Below, in pieces: positions 59,810-64,000 of a stretch of 64,000 bases of DNA; the stretch's first letter is position 1, and the number at the start of each line of letters is the position of its first letter. A program made the position numbers and the translations under genes. This DNA is from Microbacterium kyungheense (GTDB lineage Bacteria; Actinomycetota; Actinomycetes; Actinomycetales; Microbacteriaceae). The DNA is taken from assembly GCF_006783905.1 (NCBI RefSeq), contig NZ_VFPE01000002.1:1116001-1180000 (forward strand), in the 5' to 3' direction. The notes under the pieces are model-generated. The model searched no databases. It saw only the letters and a program-made list of their open reading frames with translations, and was not told the DNA's origin.

Positions 59810-61237
59810 CTAGCGCAGCAGCATCGCCCTCCCCGGCTCGCGCAGCACGTCGGCGACCTCGACCATGAACCGCGCCCCCTGCTCGCCGTCCACCAGTCGA
59901 TGATCGAACGACAGCGCGAGCGTCATGACGTCGCGCAGCGCGATCTCGCCGCGGTGCTCCCACGGCTGGCGCCGGACCGCGCCGAGCGCGAGGATGCCCG
60001 CCTCCCCCGGGTTGATGATCGGTGTGCCGGCGTCCACGCCGAACACCCCGACGTTCGTGATCGAGAACGTGCCGCCCATCATGTCGGCCGGCGCCGTCTT
60101 GCCTGCGCGCGCCGTCTCGGCGAGCGCCCGGATCGCATCGGCGAGCTCGACGAGCGTCAGCTCCTGCGCGTCGCGGATGTTGGGCACCACCAGCCCGCGC
60201 CCGGTGGCCGCAGCGATCCCGAGGTTGACGTAGTGGTGCTCGACGATCTCGCCCGCCTCGTCGTCCCACTTCGAATTGAGCGCGGGGTGGCGCCCGAGGG
60301 CGAGGCACACCGCCTTGGCGGCGACGGCCATCACCCCGATGCGGTGGTCCTGCAGCGCGCGGTCGGCCTTGAGGGACGCGATCAGCTCGCTGGTGGCGGT
60401 GACATCGACGGTGAGGAACGTCGTGACGTGCGGCGCCGTGAAGGCGCTGCGCACCATCGCGTCCGCGGTCATGCGCCGCACTCCGCGGATGGGCGTCCGG
60501 GTGGTGCGCTCCCCCGGCCCACGCTCGGGCGCGAGCGCCTCGGCGGTATCGGGGATGCCGGCGGCCTCGGCCGGCGCTGCCGCCGGGGCGGCGGCGACTC
60601 CGACGCGCTCGGCGTACGCCTCGACATCGGCCCGCGTGATGACGCCCGACGCTCCGGTGGCCTCGACGAGCGCCAGATCGATGCCCAGCTGCTTCGCGAG
60701 CGCCCGCACCGGCGGTGTCGACCGCGGGCGCTCCACGGGCGCCTCGACGACGTCCATCGCGTCGGCGGGGATCGCGTCGTGCGGCGCCGCCTCGAGCACG
60801 GCGGTGTCGGAGCGGGTGGATGCTTCGTCTCGTGCCTCGCTCAGCACACGTGCCGGTCCCGCGACGCGTGCGCGCCGTTGCGGTCGGCCCGCCCCGCGGG
60901 GGGCGGCGCCGTAGCCGACGAGGTTCGGCTCGGCGCGCTCGGCCTCGGCAGGGGCCGCGGGCGCCTCCGCCGCGGGCGCCGGCGGTGCGGCAACCTCTCC
61001 CCCCGTGTCGAAGGTGATCAGCACCGAGCCCACCTCGATGACGTCGCCCGCCCCGGCGTGGAGCGCCGTCACGGTGCCCGCGTGCGGCGACGGCAGCTCG
61101 ACGACGGCCTTGGCGGTCTCGACCTCGGCGATCGTCTGATTGAGGGCGACCGTGTCGCCGACGGCGACGAGCCACTGCACGAGCTCCGCCTCGGGAAGGC
61201 CTTCGCCGAGGTCGGGCAGCCGGAAGTCCTGTGTCAT
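59810..61237 (-). CDS. bkdC: Branched-chain 2-oxo acid dehydrogenase E2 (dihydrolipoyl acyltransferase)
   Basis: 475 aa: lipoyl domain with ETAKAVVELPSP (Lys43), a proline/alanine linker, peripheral-subunit-binding domain (RALAKQLGIDLALV ... ITRADVEAYAERV), and the catalytic domain with SFDHRLVDGEQGARF. One lipoyl domain. Its start overlaps the E1beta stop. Third gene of the operon. Branched-chain specificity is assigned by neighbours and E1 type. Confidence 0.93.
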   Translation of the reverse strand: MTQDFRLPDLGEGLPEAELVQWLVAVGDTVALNQTIAEVETAKAVVELPSPHAGTVTALHAGAGDVIEVGSVLITFDTGGEVAAPPAPAAEAPAAPAEAERAEPNLVGYGAAPRGAGRPQRRARVAGPARVLSEARDEASTRSDTAVLEAAPHDAIPADAMDVVEAPVERPRSTPPVRALAKQLGIDLALVEATGASGVITRADVEAYAERVGVAAAPAAAPAEAAGIPDTAEALAPERGPGERTTRTPIRGVRRMTADAMVRSAFTAPHVTTFLTVDVTATSELIASLKADRALQDHRIGVMAVAAKAVCLALGRHPALNSKWDDEAGEIVEHHYVNLGIAAATGRGLVVPNIRDAQELTLVELADAIRALAETARAGKTAPADMMGGTFSITNVGVFGVDAGTPIINPGEAGILALGAVRRQPWEHRGEIALRDVMTLALSFDHRLVDGEQGARFMVEVADVLREPGRAMLLR

Positions 61238-62247
61238 CGGTCCGCCACCCCCGAGAGGCTGTTCGGCCTGTCCATGACGCGGTCGACGGCGTCGAGGATC
61301 CGGTCGAGGTCGGGCAGATGGTGCTTCTCGAGCTTCGCGGGCGGGTACGGGATGTCGTGACCGGTGACGCGCTGCGGAGCCGCTTCGAGGTAGTTGAAGC
61401 AGCGCTCGGTGACGCTCGCGACGAGCTCCGCCCCGACGCCGGCCTCACGCGCCGCCTCGTGCGTCACCACGACGCGTCCGGTCTTGCGCACCGACGCGGT
61501 GACGGTGCGGTAGTCGACGGGCGAGATCGAGCGCAGGTCGATGACCTCGATCGACACGCCGTCGTCCTCGGCGGCGGTGGCGGCATCCATCGCGGTCCCC
61601 ACCTGCGCGCCGTAGGTGAGCAGCGTCACGTCGGTACCGGGGCGCGCCACACGCGCGAGGCCCATCGGGGGCGCGTCCGCCAGCTGCAGGTCGAGGTCGA
61701 CCTCGCCCTTGGAGTGGTAGAGCCGCTTGGGCTCGAAGTACACGACGGGATCGTTCGAGGCGATCGCCTGGCGCAGCATCACGTAGGCGTCCTGCGGGTT
61801 CGACACGGCGACGACGCGCAGCCCCGACGTGTGCACGAAGTACGCCTCGGGCGACTCGGAGTGGTGCTCGGCAGCGCCGACACCGCCCGCCCACGGGATG
61901 CGGATCGTGATGGGCATCGTGACGTTGCCCCGCGTGCGGTAGTGGAGCTTGGCCACCTGGCACACGATCTGGTCGAACGCCGGGTACACGAAGCCGTCGA
62001 ACTGGATCTCGACCACGGGTCGGTAGCCGCGGAACGCGAGGCCGACGGCGGTGCCCATGATCCCCGCCTCGGCCAGCGGGGTGTCGATCACACGCTGCGC
62101 GCCGAACTGCGACTGCAGGCCGTCGGTGATGCGGAACACGCCGCCGAGCTTGCCGATGTCCTCGCCCATGATGAGGACCTTGTCGTCGTCCGCCATCGCC
62201 CGGCGCAGGCCTTCGTTGATGGCCTTGGCCATCGTGAGCTGCACCAT
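61234..62247 (-). CDS. bkdB: Branched-chain 2-oxo acid dehydrogenase E1 beta
   Basis: 337 aa. GEDIGKLGGVFRITDGL, TPLAEAGIMGTAVGLAFRGYRPVVEIQF, HHSESPEAYFVH and IDLRSISPVDYRTV are standard E1beta blocks. Works with BkdA as a heterotetramer that binds thiamine diphosphate. 1 nt after the E1alpha stop and coupled to E2. Confidence 0.95.
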   Translation of the reverse strand: MVQLTMAKAINEGLRRAMADDDKVLIMGEDIGKLGGVFRITDGLQSQFGAQRVIDTPLAEAGIMGTAVGLAFRGYRPVVEIQFDGFVYPAFDQIVCQVAKLHYRTRGNVTMPITIRIPWAGGVGAAEHHSESPEAYFVHTSGLRVVAVSNPQDAYVMLRQAIASNDPVVYFEPKRLYHSKGEVDLDLQLADAPPMGLARVARPGTDVTLLTYGAQVGTAMDAATAAEDDGVSIEVIDLRSISPVDYRTVTASVRKTGRVVVTHEAAREAGVGAELVASVTERCFNYLEAAPQRVTGHDIPYPPAKLEKHHLPDLDRILDAVDRVMDRPNSLSGVADR

Positions 62248-62248
62248 G

Positions 62249-63370
62249 TCACGCCTCCTGAGCGGGCGCGAAGCCGTCGAGGTACGCGCCGAACCACTCG
62301 CGCTGCTCGTCGATGCCCGAGTGCGGCTCGGCGTAGACGTCGTCGAAGACCGTCAACGGCGCGCGCGTCGTGGCGCTCATCGCCGCCTCGCGGACCGAGG
62401 CGGCCAGCGCGTCGGCGTCCGCCTCGACGCTCGCGGCGAATGCCTCGTCGAACTCGCCGCGCGAGCGCAGCAGAGCCTCGACGCGGGCGATCGGGTCGCG
62501 GCGGCGCCAGGTCTCGACCTCGTCCTTGTCGCGGTAGCGCGTGGGGTCGTCCGACGTCGTGTGCGGGCCCATGCGGTACGTCACCGCCTCGATGAACGCG
62601 GGTCCCTTGCCGCTGCGGGCGTGGTCCAGCGCCCAGCGCATCGCCGCGAGGCAGGCCAGCACGTCGTTGCCGTCGACGCGCATGCTCGGGATGCCGAACC
62701 CCGGCGCGCGACCGGCGATCGGCGCCTTCGCCTGCAGGGCCACCGGCTCCGAGATCGCCCACTGGTTGTTGGTGCACACGAACACCACCGGCGCGCTGAA
62801 CGACGAGGCGAAGACCATCGCCTCGTTGACGTCGCCCTGGCTGGACGCGCCGTCGCCGAAGTATGCGACCGAGGCCTGGTCCGTGCCGTCGCGCTGGATG
62901 CCCATCGCGTACCCGACGGCGTGCAGCGTCTGCGCGCCGATGATGATCTGCTGGGTCGCGGTGTTCAGCTCGTACGGGTCGTAGGTGGAGTGCTCCTCGC
63001 CGCGCCAGGCGAGCACGAAGTCCGAGGGCTTGCCGCCGCGTGCGTACACGACGCCCGTCTCGCGGTAGCTGGGGAAGGCGAAGTCGTCGGCGCGCAGGGC
63101 GCGCGCGGTGCCGATCTGCGTGGCCTCCTGCCCCTGGCACGGGGGCCACAGCCCGAGCTGCCCCTGCCGTTGCAGGGCGACGCCTTCGACGTCGATCCGC
63201 CGGAGCAGGACCATGTCGCGGTACAGGGACCGCAGCGCCGCCGCGTCGACGTCGGCGATCCACCGGTCGAGCTCGGGGTCGGCGATGCGCTCGCCGTCGG
63301 GGGTGAGCAGGCGGGCGACATCCTCGATATCGGTGCCGAGATCCGCCGTGGGGGTCAGGGTGTGCGTCAT
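62249..63370 (-). CDS. bkdA: Branched-chain 2-oxo acid dehydrogenase E1 alpha
   Basis: 373 aa. TPP motif GDGASSQGDVNEAMVFASSF...NNQW, and the phosphorylation-loop region YRMGPHTTSDDPTRYR. The N-terminus after THTLTPTADLG is less conserved. ATG at 63370 is favoured by GAGGAG 8 nt upstream; an ATG two codons earlier is too close to it. Divergent from the Lrp-type regulator. Confidence 0.95.
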   Translation of the reverse strand: MTHTLTPTADLGTDIEDVARLLTPDGERIADPELDRWIADVDAAALRSLYRDMVLLRRIDVEGVALQRQGQLGLWPPCQGQEATQIGTARALRADDFAFPSYRETGVVYARGGKPSDFVLAWRGEEHSTYDPYELNTATQQIIIGAQTLHAVGYAMGIQRDGTDQASVAYFGDGASSQGDVNEAMVFASSFSAPVVFVCTNNQWAISEPVALQAKAPIAGRAPGFGIPSMRVDGNDVLACLAAMRWALDHARSGKGPAFIEAVTYRMGPHTTSDDPTRYRDKDEVETWRRRDPIARVEALLRSRGEFDEAFAASVEADADALAASVREAAMSATTRAPLTVFDDVYAEPHSGIDEQREWFGAYLDGFAPAQEA

Positions 63371-63469
63371 CGTCATCACTCCTCGTTGCGGGCCCCCTTG
63401 TGAGGAGCCGCCTCGTGTGCGCGCCGGCCTCTTCGCCGACAGCTCGAGGCTACGTCGAGGTCGCACCTC

Positions 63470-63505
63470 GCTCAAGCATTCGGGCTCGGCTTGAGCATGT
63501 TGACA
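63470..63505. promoter_or_regulatory. Candidate Lrp operator and promoter between bkdA and the regulator
   Basis: GCTCAAGC (63470-63477) and GCTTGAGC (63489-63496) are a perfect 8-bp inverted repeat with an 11-nt spacer. TTGACA (63500-63505) follows, pointing to the regulator gene on the + strand. Confidence 0.6.
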
Positions 63506-63542
63506 ACTTCACACCCCGATGACCGTGCTAACGTTTCGCACT

Positions 63543-64000
63543 ATGAGTGCCCTCGATCACGTCGACCTGGAGCTGCTGGCAGCCCTGTCGGCAGACCCCC
63601 GCGCGACCGTCGTCGCGCTCGCCGAGCGGCTCGGCCTGTCGCGCAACACCGTCCAGGCCCGCATGGCGCGACTGGAGCGCACGGGCGTCTTCCTGTCGTA
63701 CGAGCGGGCCATCTCGTCGGCCTCGCTCGGGTTCCCCATCGAGGCGTTCATCAGCGTCATCGTGCGGCAGGCCGAACTCCCCCGCATCGCCGTGGAACTC
63801 GCGCGCGTGCCCGAGGTCGTCCAGGCGCACGGCCTGTCGGGTCAGGTCGATCTGCTGGTGCGCGTCGCCTGCCGCGACACGCAGCACCTGTTCGACACCG
63901 ACGCGCGCATCCTCGCGATCGAGGGCGTCGAGCGCACCGAGACCTCGCTCGTGATGGGCGAGGTCATCGCCCACCGCGTGACGCCGCTCATGGAGCTGGC
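63543..64000 (+). CDS. Lrp/AsnC-family regulator (3' end outside window)
   Basis: 152 residues visible. N-terminal HTH MSALDHVDLELLAALSADPR, then LAERLGLSRNTVQARMARLERTGV, followed by the RAM ligand domain (FISVIVRQAELPRIAVELARVPEV...). Typical length is 150-160 aa, so only the tail is missing. Divergent from bkdABC; in Pseudomonas and actinobacteria BkdR-type Lrp proteins activate this operon. Confidence 0.93.
   Translation, partial: MSALDHVDLELLAALSADPRATVVALAERLGLSRNTVQARMARLERTGVFLSYERAISSASLGFPIEAFISVIVRQAELPRIAVELARVPEVVQAHGLSGQVDLLVRVACRDTQHLFDTDARILAIEGVERTETSLVMGEVIAHRVTPLMEL

Noticed and set aside
1-64000. Prophage, rRNA operon, biosynthetic gene cluster or defence island
   Set aside because: No phage structural genes, rRNA, NRPS/PKS or recognised defence genes; the stand-alone helicase at 41321 has no nuclease or methylase neighbour.

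Overview
The window is very GC-rich and carries one tRNA, one insertion sequence and about 58 protein genes packed with 1-4 nt stop/start overlaps. The gene set (RbpA, PafBC-TatAC-HelY, SigR-like promoter, DUF6458, mycobacterial-type leucine operon) and codon use place it in the Actinobacteria, most likely Microbacteriaceae close to Microbacterium. It looks like a normal chromosomal segment with one small accessory patch (about 47.5-50.4 kb).

Layout. 1-6.8 kb: 3' end of polA, a DUF885 protein, a phosphoribosyltransferase, an SGNH hydrolase, a RibD-like reductase and an ArsR/SRPBCC pair. 6.8-9.9 kb: a pseudouridine breakdown operon (MFS transporter, PsuG, PfkB kinase). 10-18.6 kb: small accessory and regulatory genes, including two TetR genes with palindromic operators, three methyltransferase/2H-phosphoesterase type genes, an epimerase remnant and an AEC transporter. 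18.6-20.2 kb: a fused-overlap operon of a molybdopterin oxidoreductase, an FNR-type reductase and a DUF6510 zinc-ribbon protein. 20.3-26.1 kb: HdeD-like protein, SDR/S9 peptidase pair, NfeD-SPFH-GDPD operon. 26.2-26.6 kb: rbpA behind a SigR-type promoter. 26.6-36.6 kb: a minus-strand block lnt, helY, tatC, tatA, pafC, pafB, FKBP lipoprotein, trmI and a HAD phosphatase, which is the actinobacterial proteasome neighbourhood without the proteasome genes. 36.7-47.5 kb: PAC2 protein, uppP, M20 peptidase, tRNA-Leu(GAG), VIT1-type transporter, helicase, SGNH/SDR pair, TrmH methyltransferase, methyltransferase, sirtuin. 47.5-50.3 kb: a frameshifted IS110 element and three short orphan reading frames with lower GC. 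50.4-64 kb: a phosphoglycerate-mutase-like phosphatase, then leucine/branched-chain catabolism: accD1-accA1-fadE19-maoC-citE on the minus strand, its divergent TetR, a Tat-exported phospholipase C-like protein, and the bkdABC dehydrogenase operon with a divergent Lrp-type regulator that runs off the end.

How genes work together. The bkd enzymes turn branched-chain 2-keto acids into acyl-CoA; the acyl-CoA dehydrogenase, biotin-dependent carboxylase, MaoC hydratase and CitE-type lyase can complete leucine breakdown. Twin palindromes between accD1 and its TetR, and an 8-bp inverted repeat between bkdA and the Lrp gene, are the likely control points. Many genes show the hexamer TANNNT 6-7 nt before the start codon, which suggests widespread leaderless transcription. 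Two loci carry a REP-like CCCTTCGAC(A/G)GGCTCAGGG seed with tandem expansions, one of them inside the accA1 reading frame.
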